64,000 bases of DNA from Vibrio sagamiensis NBRC 104589 (GCF_007990935.1 NZ_BJXJ01000021.1:17400-81399), one strand, 5' to 3'. Shown: positions 38,572 to 48,501, counted from the first letter of the stretch. Made by a program: numbers and translations. The notes: a model not told the origin generated them from the sequence alone.

Positions 38572-39159
38572 ATGACACAAGGTTGGGACGGTTTAGCAAA
38601 GGAGTGGGAATTAAACCCTACGACAGAGCGTTTTGCAAAGTCGGCGTTTACACAACTACAAAATTTGATCCCGCTTGATGGAATTAAAGTTTTGGACTTC
38701 GGATGTGGAACGGGTCAATTAAGTCGACTTTTATCACCGAGTGTAAAAGATATCGTTGCCTTAGATTCTTCAGAGGCGATGATCGAAGAACTTGATAAAA
38801 AAGAGTTGGCCAATGTGGAGCCAATCGTTGATGAGCTTACTCGTGGATTAGTGGCGCAGCATCCAGCGTTTCGGACACAGTTTGATCTTGTTATTGCTTC
38901 TTCAGTTCTCCCCTTTGTTAATGATCGTACAACAGTATTGGAAATCTCGCAGTCTCTTCTGAGTGACAATGGTTATTTTGTTCATTTTGACTGGTTGTCA
39001 GATTCTGCTAATGAAGGCTTTACCTTGGACGATTCAAAAAGGGCATTAATTAATGCTGGGTTCAGACATGTTGAAGTGAATAAGGTATTTGACCTTTCAG
39101 CTGACAATGGCTCTTATTCGGTCATTATGGGGATCGGTCGGCCTCTGACGATGAGCTAA
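38572..39159 (+). CDS. class I SAM-dependent methyltransferase
   Basis: The 195-residue protein has the SAM-binding motif VLDFGCGTGQLS, motif II VALDSSEAMIEEL, and a later FDLVIASSVLPFV segment. It is a small-molecule or RNA methyltransferase of unknown substrate. The ATG at 38572 has a perfect GGAGGT site; a longer in-frame start at 38518 does not. A strong terminator follows at 39204. Confidence 0.88.
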   Translation: MTQGWDGLAKEWELNPTTERFAKSAFTQLQNLIPLDGIKVLDFGCGTGQLSRLLSPSVKDIVALDSSEAMIEELDKKELANVEPIVDELTRGLVAQHPAFRTQFDLVIASSVLPFVNDRTTVLEISQSLLSDNGYFVHFDWLSDSANEGFTLDDSKRALINAGFRHVEVNKVFDLSADNGSYSVIMGIGRPLTMS

Positions 39160-39203
39160 ATGAAGCCGTTTGCTACATAGTGATTATTAAGCTTGAATAT
39201 TGT

Positions 39204-39231
39204 AAGCCTAGGGGTAATACCTAGGCTTTTT
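39204..39231 (+). terminator. methyltransferase terminator
   Basis: Stem AAGCCTAGG / CCTAGGCTT (9 bp, seven-base loop) followed by TTT. It lies 45 bases past the methyltransferase stop. Confidence 0.88.
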
Positions 39232-39877
39232 AATGGCTTATAGTCCCTTACAGCTCATAGCGAGAAAATACGTAAATTTCATCTTATACCTAATTGACAT
39301 CAATAGAATAATCACTCCTCAATTACTTAAATGATAGCTATAACCACCACCAATATAATACACAAGCAATCATATATTGAACAATAGGAAATCATGCGGT
39401 TTGATTTTTGGTATAAATTCACCGAATGTCATTGACGGTGTGAATTTATAATATTAGAGTATTTACGCTAGATGAGAGCTAAGAGGCTAATTTTTATTAA
39501 TTTAAGTCCTATCTTATGTAGTTCGGGACAGGAAAATATTATTCTCATGGTTGCCTTAACATCTTATTAGTTTGTTAAGGTTGAAAAATAAGAGAAAAGC
39601 TATAAATCTTGGATGCACTGATTGGTTTTAAAAAGCCATTCGCCTTACTCATTTCAATGATAGCAAGCCTAAAGGAAGCTCCCTCGTTTATAAAAAAATC
39701 TGACGTTTTTTTATAGTATTGATGTTTGTGATGTATTAACATTATTATCATATTCAGGGTCAATGTGTTCTGTGGGAGTTTTTACCGCATAAGTTTATAT
39801 TTCTATAACGACATGTTATATCTAGTTTTAAAGAGCATTTTTAATCTTTAATTTACTTAGTTTTATAAGTATGGCTT

Positions 39878-39961
39878 TATATGCTATATGCTATATGCTA
39901 TATGCTATATGCTATATGCTATATGCTATATGCTATATGCTATATGCTATATGCTATATGC
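39878..39961 (+). repeat. (TATATGC)12 heptanucleotide tandem repeat
   Basis: Twelve perfect contiguous copies of TATATGC, followed by TATATAAAGG. The repeat is 226 bases ahead of the pilin gene in its promoter region. Perfect short tandem repeats in bacteria commonly change length by slipped-strand mispairing and can act as phase switches. Confidence 0.97.
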
Positions 39962-40187
39962 TATATAAAGGTATTTTATATCTTGTTGCAGCTCACCTTT
40001 TAATAAGCTGGGCGGATGGCTATTTAATTAAAATTTAATGCGTTTTATTTTCTAGGAATTTCTACTTATAGTATTAATCTTGCTTTGATATTAAAGTATT
40101 AGACTTTAATATTAACAACCTCGTAATATATTGAATTTAATAATGTAAAAATAATATTTAAAATATAAAAATATAGGAATTACTTAA

Positions 40188-40748
40188 ATGAAAGCTCAAT
40201 TTAACCGTACCATCCTTTCAGCTTCTTTACTTCTTAGTGCTTTTTCGGTTTCTACATTAGCAGATACAGTAGAAGCAGAAAAGATGCAAAAAAATGAAAC
40301 TTTAGTCAACTTCCAAGGAGAACTTGTAGAGTCTGCTTGTGGGCTATCACCAAATAGTGAAGATCAAACAATAAAATTAGGTCAGCAACCAACTCACCTT
40401 TTTGTAAAAAAAGGGGATAATTCACCTCAAGTCTCTTTTAATATCAAGTTAATTGAGTGTAATACAACAGTTGCAAAGAAAGCGACGTTTACTTTTCTCT
40501 CAAATCAAGATATTACCGGTGATTTATTCAATGTTGAAGGTGGAGCTACAGGAATCGGAGTTCGAATTTTTCATAACGGTAAAAAAATAAAAAATGGCCA
40601 AGTTGCTGCTACAAATAAGTTAAGCAATGGCAATAACATTGCTTCTTTCTCAGCTGCTTACGAAAGAAATATTGAAGAAGGTGGTTCTGATATTGTTACT
40701 GCTGGTGTTGCAAACTCCAGGGCATTATTACAAGTTGGTTATCTATAA
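40188..40748 (+). CDS. fimbrial major subunit (pilin)
   Basis: The 186-residue protein has a signal peptide (residues about 1-25, ending in TLADT) and the fimbrial fold: two cysteines for the usual intradomain disulfide (ESACGL and IECNTT), a beta-rich body, and a C-terminal aromatic-containing strand (RALLQVGYL) that serves the chaperone. It is exported and polymerised by the usher. AGGAA lies upstream of the start. It is the first gene of a chaperone-usher operon. Confidence 0.9.
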   Translation: MKAQFNRTILSASLLLSAFSVSTLADTVEAEKMQKNETLVNFQGELVESACGLSPNSEDQTIKLGQQPTHLFVKKGDNSPQVSFNIKLIECNTTVAKKATFTFLSNQDITGDLFNVEGGATGIGVRIFHNGKKIKNGQVAATNKLSNGNNIASFSAAYERNIEEGGSDIVTAGVANSRALLQVGYL

Positions 40749-40815
40749 AGCTACCTAAAGTACTCTTAATTTAAATCATAATTTGATTTTTATAATTGTT
40801 ATATTCTCAAATGAT

Positions 40816-40844
40816 AGAGAGGCTAGCTTTTTAGGCTCTCTTTT
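40816..40844 (+). terminator. attenuator between pilin and usher genes
   Basis: AGAGAGGCT and AGGCTCTCT form a 9-bp stem with one mismatch, followed by TTTT. It lies between the pilin stop and the usher start and likely limits usher transcription, so pilin is made in excess, as in other chaperone-usher operons. Confidence 0.7.
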
Positions 40845-40866
40845 AAATAATGTGTTGGCTTTTTAT

Positions 40867-43311
40867 ATGAATAAAGTAACATTTAATCTATTCATTGTTT
40901 TCTTTACGTTATCATTTACTTCTTACTCGACAGAGTTTAATGCAGGTTTTATAAGGAGCTCTAGTAAGGTCGACTTGGCAAATTTCTCCAAGAGTAATTT
41001 TGTTGACGATGGTGAATATCGAATAAATGTTTATTTAAATGGCTTGCTGGTGAAAGAATCATCTATTGAATATGAGAACAACAAACCATGTATTTCAGAC
41101 GACTTATTGGAACTATTTCCTATTAATGAAGTAGGCTATAGTATTTACAAAAAAACTAATGTTATGAAAGGGAGTAAAAACTGTTATCAGATCGAAAAAG
41201 TAAAATATACGAAAGTGATATCAGAGCTTGGCAAAGGAAAGTTGGAGATAGTAACACCACATAAATATATTGCGAAAGAATATCGAAATGGATTTGTTCC
41301 AGAAAAGTTATGGAATGACGGTATCTCAGCTTTATTTTTTGATTATAATATTGATTATTTTACTATAAAAAAAGGCAAACAATGGGATAGTGATTTTTAT
41401 CTCTATGGTGTAGCAGGCTTTAATTTTGATGCATTCCGCCTCCGTGCAAACTATCAATCGTCTAGTGATTTATCAGGAAAACTAACATCAATATACGGAT
41501 ATATTCCAATTCGTAAGATAAAATCCAAGCTTACATTTGGTCAAACTTCCTTTAATTCAGATATTAATGCTACTTTTCCAATGAGAGGAGTGAGACTGGA
41601 AAGTGAGCAGCAAATGTTACCATCTAATATCCGAGGCTACTCACCAATTATTGCTGGTACAGTGAGTACTGATGCCAAGATCACAATTCGGCAGAATGGA
41701 AATATATTGAAAATTATTGATGTCAATGCAGGTCCCTATTTAATTGATGATATAGCGCCAGAGAGTCAGAGCTTTTTAGATGTAGAGGTAAGACTTATCA
41801 ATGGAGAAGTTCAGAAGTACCAAGTTAATGGTGCTGATACGCTTTATTTAACTCGACCAAATCATTTTCGCTATCGTTTATCGGCAGGAACACCCGAAAG
41901 CTCAGTTTATGCTTATACACCGACATTCTTAGCTGCAGAAGCTTCATATGGTTTAAATAACACTATATCGTTGTTTTCTTCAACAATTCTATCTGAAAAA
42001 TATCAGTCACTCGCGTTGGGTAGTGGCTTGAACTTTGGTTTATTTGGTGCGATTTCTACTGATTTATCTCAAGCTAAAGCATCGATGAAAAATGGTCTCA
42101 AAAAACAAGGTATGTCCTATGGTCTAAGCTATAATCAGACTTTTGATATTTTTGGTTCTAACGTTCGTGTCACGGGTGGATACCGATCTTTCGAGCAATA
42201 TTTTTATGACTTTGACGTATATTTAAATGCTTATGATCAAAAAGGCCACTACAATGAATTTCAACAGGACACACGTCGCCAAGATCAAACATATTTTTCT
42301 GTAATGAGAAATTTTGGTGAAACTCACGTTTACCTCTCATATACATCAAATAACTACTGGGATAAGAGCCATAACAATACTAGATATGACTTAAGTGTTT
42401 CTCATCCATTAAAAATTAATGATATCAATGCTTATTTATCGATGAGTGCTTATCAGTCAAAAAATGCTTTTTCTAGATTGAATGCACCTTCTAGTAATGA
42501 TCAAGGTTGGTCACTAGGTATTACGATCCCAATTGGTAGTAATCACCATGTTTCAGCTCAAACGCAGACGTTCAATGAACGTTTATCGCAAAATATCACT
42601 TACACAGGTAATAATAGCCGAGATGCATCTCATTATAGACTTAATTTTGATGTTTTGGATGGTGAATCGCATAGCCTAGGTGGCCGTTATTCGAAAGATT
42701 TTCCATTTATTTCAACATCAATTGGAGGCAGTTATAGAGCCGATAACTACAGTCAGCTAAATGCGAATCTGGCCGGTTCTGTATTGTTGTCTCAATACGG
42801 CCTTGCGTATAGTCGGATGAACACAGGTTCATCTCGCATGCTTATCGAGTCTAATGTAGCTGGAGTGACAATTAATGGGCATAGCAATGACAATGAACAA
42901 ACTAATACATTTGGCCTAGCCCTTGTCAATGGCATTACACCGTACCATAAAAACTACAGCACAATTGATTTTAAATCATTACCAGAAGATATTGAAGTAC
43001 TTGATAGTATTCAGAGTATAGCTCTAACAGATGGAGCTATAGGATATCAATATATTAGATCTCGTTCTGGTAGCAGTTTTATGGCAACCCTGAAAAGTGA
43101 CCAAGATATTCCATTTGGTGCCCAAGTCGTTGATGAAGTACTCAATCAAGAGATAGCGATTGTTGGAGAGGGTTCAGTTGCATATCTGATAGGAGTTAAT
43201 AAGAATTCGAATATAACGGTTTCTTGGGGTCAAAACCAAAGTTGTCGCCTGCTTATCGATGGTAAGGTGTTAAATAGCAATGAATCAATTCGCGATATTA
43301 ATTGCTTTTGA
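40867..43311 (+). CDS. outer-membrane fimbrial usher
   Basis: The 814-residue protein has a signal peptide (MNKVTFNLFIVFFTLSFTSYS), an N-terminal chaperone-binding domain, a 24-strand beta-barrel region with plug (PMRGVRLESEQQMLPSNIRGYSPIIAGT), and C-terminal domains (DQDIPFGAQVVDE). These are FimD/PapC usher hallmarks. It forms the pore that assembles the pilus. The ATG at 40867 is preferred because a longer frame to 40783 would include the attenuator hairpin and place the signal peptide internally. Confidence 0.93.
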   Translation: MNKVTFNLFIVFFTLSFTSYSTEFNAGFIRSSSKVDLANFSKSNFVDDGEYRINVYLNGLLVKESSIEYENNKPCISDDLLELFPINEVGYSIYKKTNVMKGSKNCYQIEKVKYTKVISELGKGKLEIVTPHKYIAKEYRNGFVPEKLWNDGISALFFDYNIDYFTIKKGKQWDSDFYLYGVAGFNFDAFRLRANYQSSSDLSGKLTSIYGYIPIRKIKSKLTFGQTSFNSDINATFPMRGVRLESEQQMLPSNIRGYSPIIAGTVSTDAKITIRQNGNILKIIDVNAGPYLIDDIAPESQSFLDVEVRLINGEVQKYQVNGADTLYLTRPNHFRYRLSAGTPESSVYAYTPTFLAAEASYGLNNTISLFSSTILSEKYQSLALGSGLNFGLFGAISTDLSQAKASMKNGLKKQGMSYGLSYNQTFDIFGSNVRVTGGYRSFEQYFYDFDVYLNAYDQKGHYNEFQQDTRRQDQTYFSVMRNFGETHVYLSYTSNNYWDKSHNNTRYDLSVSHPLKINDINAYLSMSAYQSKNAFSRLNAPSSNDQGWSLGITIPIGSNHHVSAQTQTFNERLSQNITYTGNNSRDASHYRLNFDVLDGESHSLGGRYSKDFPFISTSIGGSYRADNYSQLNANLAGSVLLSQYGLAYSRMNTGSSRMLIESNVAGVTINGHSNDNEQTNTFGLALVNGITPYHKNYSTIDFKSLPEDIEVLDSIQSIALTDGAIGYQYIRSRSGSSFMATLKSDQDIPFGAQVVDEVLNQEIAIVGEGSVAYLIGVNKNSNITVSWGQNQSCRLLIDGKVLNSNESIRDINCF

Positions 43312-43444
43312 AGTAAGAGAATTTAAAAGTTAAAGGTATGTATAAATTATATTTCTTAATTTAAAAATCTTTAATTAATAATTTTAGTTTTTAAATAAAT
43401 ATGTCTTCTTTCTATAGTGTGGCGTAATAATAATTGAGGTAAAT

Positions 43445-44188
43445 ATGAAAAAGTTAATAAAGGTGATTTTTTGTTATCTATTAATGAACACATCGGCGAA
43501 TGCTGCACTTGCTCTTGATCGAACTCGAGTTATTTTTAAAGAACGCTCAAAGATTGAAACTATCAAAATAAAGAATCCAGTAGGTAAACCATTTCTTGCG
43601 CAATCTTGGTTGAGCGATATCAGTGGAGTAGAGGTGAATAGTGAGTTTGCCGTCATACCACCAGTTATGAGAATAGAAAGTAATGATTATGCAATTCTTC
43701 GCATTAAATCTTTACCGTTGGCTAAAAATCTTCCACAAGATCGAGAAAGTGTTTATTTTTTACATGTAAGAGAAGTACCACCAACTCAAAGTTCTGATAG
43801 TGATAAAGGTGAGAAAAATACGGGTTCTATTCAGATTGCAATTGAGTCAGTAATTAAGTTTTTTTATCGACCTAATAGCTTGAGTTCTATTAAAAATGTA
43901 GATAGAAAAATTATGAATTCAACAAAAATAATTCGAACTTCAAATAATACTATAGATATAGAAAATGCATCTCCTTTTTATGTCACTTTCTCAGATTTAA
44001 AGGTTGGAAAGTCAAAAAAAGCACCTAATTTTAATCCAACAATGATTGCTCCGTTTAGTCGTCAATCTTTTAAAGTAGAAAAAAACAATATTTACACTCT
44101 CAACCATATTAATGATTATGGTGCAACAGTGACAAATATCTTCGAATGTAATCAAAATAATACCTGCATAGCACAAGAGAAAAAATAA
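43445..44188 (+). CDS. periplasmic fimbrial chaperone
   Basis: The 247-residue protein has a signal peptide (residues about 1-20) and the PapD-like two-Ig-domain layout: LALDRTRVIFKERSKIETIKI at the mature N-terminus, then a conserved FYRP-type segment (IKFFYRPNSL) and a C-terminal domain. It donates a beta strand to subunits before usher assembly. GAGG lies ahead of the start. It is followed by the tip protein gene with a one-base gap. Confidence 0.92.
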   Translation: MKKLIKVIFCYLLMNTSANAALALDRTRVIFKERSKIETIKIKNPVGKPFLAQSWLSDISGVEVNSEFAVIPPVMRIESNDYAILRIKSLPLAKNLPQDRESVYFLHVREVPPTQSSDSDKGEKNTGSIQIAIESVIKFFYRPNSLSSIKNVDRKIMNSTKIIRTSNNTIDIENASPFYVTFSDLKVGKSKKAPNFNPTMIAPFSRQSFKVEKNNIYTLNHINDYGATVTNIFECNQNNTCIAQEKK

Positions 44189-44189
44189 A

Positions 44190-45236
44190 ATGAATAGAAT
44201 ACTATCACTTCTATCTATTTTAATATGCAGTGCAACGTTGAGCTCCACCGCTTTGGCACTGGCTTGTTATAGTGAACAAAGTGGTGGCATCTTTGGTGGT
44301 GTGGGGCCTGGTGGGGTTACTACTTTTAAGATAGATCCTTCGGCATCTGTGCCATCTGATGCGCCTGACGGGCAGATCGTATGGCGAGGTGTATCTCAGA
44401 CAGTCAGAGTAACGTGCTATAAAGATGCTACGCACTATTACGGGCTTATGACCAAACCTGAGCAAGTTTATTTTTGGCCAGGAAAGACTGGTGACACAAA
44501 TGTCGCTGCTGTTCAGGGGATAAAAATTGGATTTCGATATAATGGCAAAGATATTTACGGTGAGAAAATGCCAGTTGATGGCTTTATCGTTCCGAGTTGC
44601 AAAAGTTCTAACATTTATGATGATTATGTTGAGTGTGAAAATAACACAAAAACGTCAACAACGATTACCTACCAGCCTATAATTGTAACAGGTCCAGGTG
44701 ATTTCTCTGGTTATCGTGCTCCCATTAATATATTTCAGCTTGATGGTGAATTTGGATATAACAAAGAGTATAGCAATTACAGAAGTGTGATTGGTAACAT
44801 GGGACTTTTGAAGCCATCAAAATGTTCTGTTGAACTAGAAGTTCAAAATAATGGTGTCGATTATGGCGTTATTAGTATGGGGGCCAGCTTTAATGAAGTG
44901 ACTGAACCTTTGACTATTGTTATTAGAAACTTAAAACATACAAAAGATTGCCCATTGGTTAAATTAAGAGGGTATTTTAATAATCTTCGTGCAAAAGGTA
45001 ATAAAAGTTATATACCTGTCTTTGATGAGGAAAATAATGAAATAACATCATTTGCTATTGAGTTATATACTCTAAAGGGGGATAAAGTTATCCTTAATGA
45101 GCCGATTGGTAAAGGCTTTAATGTTGAACAAATAGGCTATGAACGATACTTAGCAAAACTTGTCCCCCTCGGAAATGGTAACATTAAAAAAGGGAAGTTT
45201 AGTGGTTTAGCAGTTTATACAGTTTCTTATTTATAG
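44190..45236 (+). CDS. fimbrial tip adhesin-like protein
   Basis: The 348-residue protein has a signal peptide ending near TALALACYSE. The C-terminal part (about 200-348) looks like a pilin domain (CSVELEVQNNGVDYGVISMGA, ending FSGLAVYTVSYL), while the N-terminal 200 residues with cysteines would be a receptor-binding domain. This two-domain form is typical of tip adhesins. The ligand is unknown. It lies between the chaperone and an OmpA-like gene. Confidence 0.82.
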   Translation: MNRILSLLSILICSATLSSTALALACYSEQSGGIFGGVGPGGVTTFKIDPSASVPSDAPDGQIVWRGVSQTVRVTCYKDATHYYGLMTKPEQVYFWPGKTGDTNVAAVQGIKIGFRYNGKDIYGEKMPVDGFIVPSCKSSNIYDDYVECENNTKTSTTITYQPIIVTGPGDFSGYRAPINIFQLDGEFGYNKEYSNYRSVIGNMGLLKPSKCSVELEVQNNGVDYGVISMGASFNEVTEPLTIVIRNLKHTKDCPLVKLRGYFNNLRAKGNKSYIPVFDEENNEITSFAIELYTLKGDKVILNEPIGKGFNVEQIGYERYLAKLVPLGNGNIKKGKFSGLAVYTVSYL

Positions 45237-45242
45237 GTGATT

Positions 45243-46235
45243 ATGATGCAAGATAAAAAAAGATCACTAATAATATTATTATGTTTCACGAGCTTTAATA
45301 TGTTTGCCAGCAGTGGAAAGCAAGATGAAAGTTTTATTGACACGTTAATTTCCCATGGTTTGTATTTTCAGGTGGCTGGTGGAGGAGAGCTTCCTTTTAG
45401 TCATGATAGTAAAGGCGATAAATCTTTAACTAATTTGAAATATAATTTTGGTCTTACGTTTGAAAATATGGATCTTGAACTCGGATATCGCCATTTTGCT
45501 GTAAGAGATACCTTGGATATCGGAGGTGTCGATGTTTTCACTAAGCATACTTGGCCGTTATGGTCTTCTGGTGGCTTCTATGCTGGAGCTGGTGGCTATG
45601 TATATCAAACTGAAATGGATAAGACTGGAAAAAAACCAGCATGGGAAAAAAGTGCTTTCTCTCCTTACATCGCTGTTGGAGGGTACTATGAATTGAGTGA
45701 ATATATTGATGTCTCCTTACAGCTTGATAGTTTTTTTAATGTCGCAGGCGGAGACTGGAAACACCGAACTGATGATAAAAAAACACTCAATCAAGTCAGT
45801 TTATCTTTAACATTACGTCCTTGGGATAGAACAAGCTTTCCAGCTCAACCTATTACGCAAGCCTTGCTTGAACCGCAAGAAAAGGCGATTAATTTAGCTG
45901 AGTTGAGCCCTTTATATCGCTATGATGAGGCAACGCTCAATAATGAAATGAAAGCGCTGCTCAAATCGTTAATTGTTAAGATAAACCAGCTTGAACATTA
46001 TGAAGTTGTCATTACTGGAGGGGCAGACAGTAAGCCTCGGTATATGGCACATAATATCAAGTTAGCCGAAACAAGAGCTAAGATTGTGGCGGACTTTTTG
46101 ATATTACATGGTATAAAAGCAAGGGCGATTCGATTAGAAACCGCTATTGTTACTACAAGAGAGGAACAAGCTGATACCATTGATGCACGCAAAGTAGAGA
46201 TCACAGTCAACGGTACTGAACGAGTTTCACCTTAA
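45243..46235 (+). CDS. OmpA-like outer-membrane protein in the fimbrial operon
   Basis: The protein of about 330 residues has a signal peptide, an N-terminal beta-barrel-like half (GLTFENMDLELGYRHFAVRDTL, FYAGAGGYVYQTEM, FSPYIAVGGYYELSEYIDV), and a C-terminal OmpA-like domain (YEVVITGGADSKPRYMAHNIKLAETRAKIVADFL). Start codons at 45243 and 45246 are both possible; AGGTGA lies upstream. It is unusual for a chaperone-usher operon to end in an OmpA-type protein. It may anchor or stabilise the fimbria at the outer membrane (inference). Confidence 0.85.
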   Translation: MMQDKKRSLIILLCFTSFNMFASSGKQDESFIDTLISHGLYFQVAGGGELPFSHDSKGDKSLTNLKYNFGLTFENMDLELGYRHFAVRDTLDIGGVDVFTKHTWPLWSSGGFYAGAGGYVYQTEMDKTGKKPAWEKSAFSPYIAVGGYYELSEYIDVSLQLDSFFNVAGGDWKHRTDDKKTLNQVSLSLTLRPWDRTSFPAQPITQALLEPQEKAINLAELSPLYRYDEATLNNEMKALLKSLIVKINQLEHYEVVITGGADSKPRYMAHNIKLAETRAKIVADFLILHGIKARAIRLETAIVTTREEQADTIDARKVEITVNGTERVSP

Positions 46236-46266
46236 CACTTGATGGACGGCAATCCTTGAAGCGAGT

Positions 46267-46289
46267 GGGGCTACATTAGCCCCTCATTT
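46267..46289 (+). terminator. fimbrial operon terminator
   Basis: Stem GGGGCTA / TAGCCCC with a three-base loop, followed by TCATTTAAAC. It lies between the convergent OmpA-like and acetoacetyl-CoA synthetase genes. Confidence 0.7.
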
Positions 46290-46387
46290 AAACCGTATCT
46301 CAAGGTTCACTTGAATATCACTCAAGTCACCATCACGTACCTTCAGGTTATCGATGAAAACTATGGAATGGGGTGCTTTACTTGTCG

Positions 46388-48361
46388 TCAATCGCTTTGA
46401 GTCATGGCCAGCATCTTAATTTCTTCCAATATTTCAGGGTTTGCAATTGCTCCCATATTTTCAACCTGCTTACCATTAACAACGGCTTTCACTGCTAATT
46501 CCACTAGTTTTCCCGAACGTGTTTTGGGTATGCCTGAAATTGCAAATATTTTACTGGGAACATGTCGTGGAGAGCAGGCCATTTTAAGCTTGGTTTTGAT
46601 GGCTGAAATGAGCTCTTCATTCAGTTCAAAACCGGAAGAAAGTTGGACGAATAACCAAATCTGTTCATTTCTATTCACTTCTTTACCTATAGCAATCGAA
46701 TCTACTATGCCTTCAATGGTATTCACTTGTTGATAGATCTCGGCTGTGCCAATCCTGACACCTCCTGGATTTAGTAGAGTGTCACTGCGTCCGTAAAAAA
46801 CAAATCCATCAGATAGATTTTGTTGTACGTCGTCCCCGTGATGCCATATGTTGTCAAATTTGTCCCAATAGGCGTGGTGGTAGCGTTCTCCATTATCACC
46901 CCAAAAACCAATGGGAAAATTCGGTAGAGAATTGGTACAAACCAGTTCACCACGCTGTTCAATCAATGCATTCCCTTGCTGATCAAAAACCTTAGCGTTA
47001 ACGCCTAATCCAGCGGCTTGGCATTCCCCTCTAATGACAGGAGATATCGGGTTGCCAAGTACGAAGCAACCACAAATATCGGTTCCTCCTGATATAGAGG
47101 CGAGATGAATATCGTTCTTAACGCTTTGGTAAACATAGTCGAATTGATCGGGATACAGGACCGATCCCGTTGAACAAAGCGTTTTCAATTTTGGTAACGA
47201 ATAGTGCTCGCAAGGAGAGATATTTTTTTTCTGTAATAGCTCAAGGTATTTCGCAGATGTACCAAATAGAGTGACGTCTGCCTTTTGAGCAAAATCCCAT
47301 AAAACCTCAGTTCTAGGAGCAACAGGACTGCCATCGAAGATGATCAAGCTTGCTCCAGTGGCGAGTGAGCTAACATGCCAATTCCACATCATCCAACCAC
47401 AAGTTGTATAATAAAAAACACGATCATGGCGCTGGATATCGCAGTGCAGTTGATGTTCTTTTAGATGATTAAGAAGTGTTCCGCCTGCAGAGTGAACGAT
47501 ACATTTTGGGTGTCCTGTGGTTCCTGAAGAATACAAAATAAACAGTGGGCTATTAAAACTTACTGGCTCAAAATGCAATGGGGTGGGGACAAACTCGTTG
47601 ATGAGAGTGTGCCAGTGAGTTGTCTTGATGGTTGTGATTTGGGTCTCGGAGCCAAGATAATCAATGAGGCAAACATTTTCTAATTCAGGGAGTCGTTCAA
47701 TAATTTGTTTGTTTTTCTCCGACATAGTGAATGTTTTGCCGTTAAAAGGGTAGGCATCGCAGGTAAATAAAACCTTTGGCTTCACTTGTCCAAAACGTTC
47801 AATCACGCTGTCGACGCCAAAATCAGGTGAAGTGGAGGTCCAAATTGCGCCGAGACTTGTGGTTGCGAGCATGGCAATGACCGACTGTGGAATATAAGGT
47901 AAGTAACCAGCAACCACATCACCTTTTTCTACTCCACATTCTTTGAGCCATTGCTGGAGGCTAGAAACTTGCTGTGATAACTCTTGCCAAGTAAACGTTT
48001 GTTGATGCCCTTGTTCATTTTCAAACCAAATAGCCATCTCGCTTGGCTGTAAGGAGGAAAAGTGAAGTAAGTTTTCAGCGTAGTTTAAATGAGCTTCTGG
48101 GAACCAGATAATATCTCTGTTTGACATTGAGTTTTGCCATCGGCTCTGGCCCTGAGCTTTAATGACAGGAACGGGGGACGCTATTAGGCCACAATAATCC
48201 CCAACGGCTTGCCAGAAAGCTTCATCATTATCCAACGACCATTGATGGAGATCCGAGTAGGTTGTTAATTTCGGTAAGTTTAGATGTTTGATAAATTGTG
48301 TAATTTGAGCTTGAGCAATACGTTTTTCGTCTGGTTGCCAGATTGTGGAGTTCTCGGACAT
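46388..48361 (-). CDS. acetoacetyl-CoA synthetase
   Basis: The 657-residue adenylate-forming enzyme has the AMP-binding motif YSSGTTGHPKCIVHSAGG, a second core GTSAKYLELLQKKN, and the C-terminal KTRSGK loop. The length and the N-terminal ACS domain match acetoacetate-CoA ligase. It activates acetoacetate to acetoacetyl-CoA. The ATG at 48361 has AGAGGT upstream, better than the longer frame to 48379. It is divergent from phhA, with a TyrR-like box between, which fits use of acetoacetate from tyrosine breakdown. Confidence 0.92.
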   Translation of the reverse strand: MSENSTIWQPDEKRIAQAQITQFIKHLNLPKLTTYSDLHQWSLDNDEAFWQAVGDYCGLIASPVPVIKAQGQSRWQNSMSNRDIIWFPEAHLNYAENLLHFSSLQPSEMAIWFENEQGHQQTFTWQELSQQVSSLQQWLKECGVEKGDVVAGYLPYIPQSVIAMLATTSLGAIWTSTSPDFGVDSVIERFGQVKPKVLFTCDAYPFNGKTFTMSEKNKQIIERLPELENVCLIDYLGSETQITTIKTTHWHTLINEFVPTPLHFEPVSFNSPLFILYSSGTTGHPKCIVHSAGGTLLNHLKEHQLHCDIQRHDRVFYYTTCGWMMWNWHVSSLATGASLIIFDGSPVAPRTEVLWDFAQKADVTLFGTSAKYLELLQKKNISPCEHYSLPKLKTLCSTGSVLYPDQFDYVYQSVKNDIHLASISGGTDICGCFVLGNPISPVIRGECQAAGLGVNAKVFDQQGNALIEQRGELVCTNSLPNFPIGFWGDNGERYHHAYWDKFDNIWHHGDDVQQNLSDGFVFYGRSDTLLNPGGVRIGTAEIYQQVNTIEGIVDSIAIGKEVNRNEQIWLFVQLSSGFELNEELISAIKTKLKMACSPRHVPSKIFAISGIPKTRSGKLVELAVKAVVNGKQVENMGAIANPEILEEIKMLAMTQSD

Positions 48362-48483
48362 ACTTACCTCTGATAACATTTATTTAACAGGTGTGAGTGT
48401 GTCTTTAACCCTAGGTAAAGTCAACCAAGAGCTATAACCACAATCTTCAATACTCTACAGCAAATCAGCTATCTACTTTTTTA

Positions 48484-48501
48484 TGTAAATAAAATGTTAC
48501 A
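48484..48501. promoter_or_regulatory. TyrR/PhhR-like operator
   Basis: TGTAAATAAAATGTTACA matches the TyrR-box form TGTAAA-N6-TTTACA with one mismatch. It lies between acetoacetyl-CoA synthetase and phhA. PhhR (a TyrR homologue) is the known activator of phhAB in pseudomonads. Confidence 0.72.

Larger units (their letters stand above)
39160..40187 (+). promoter_or_regulatory. long AT-rich region upstream of fimbrial operon
   Basis: About 1 kb without a gene. It contains the methyltransferase terminator (39204-39231), then AT-rich DNA, then twelve copies of TATATGC (39878-39961), then about 225 bases to the pilin start. It should carry the fimbrial promoter. A 62-residue minus-strand frame at 39575-39763 has no ribosome site and is probably chance. 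Confidence 0.6.

Noticed and set aside
40783..40866. N-terminal extension of the usher from a TTG at 40783
   Set aside because: It would cover the attenuator hairpin and bury the signal peptide internally; the ATG at 40867 gives a standard usher.
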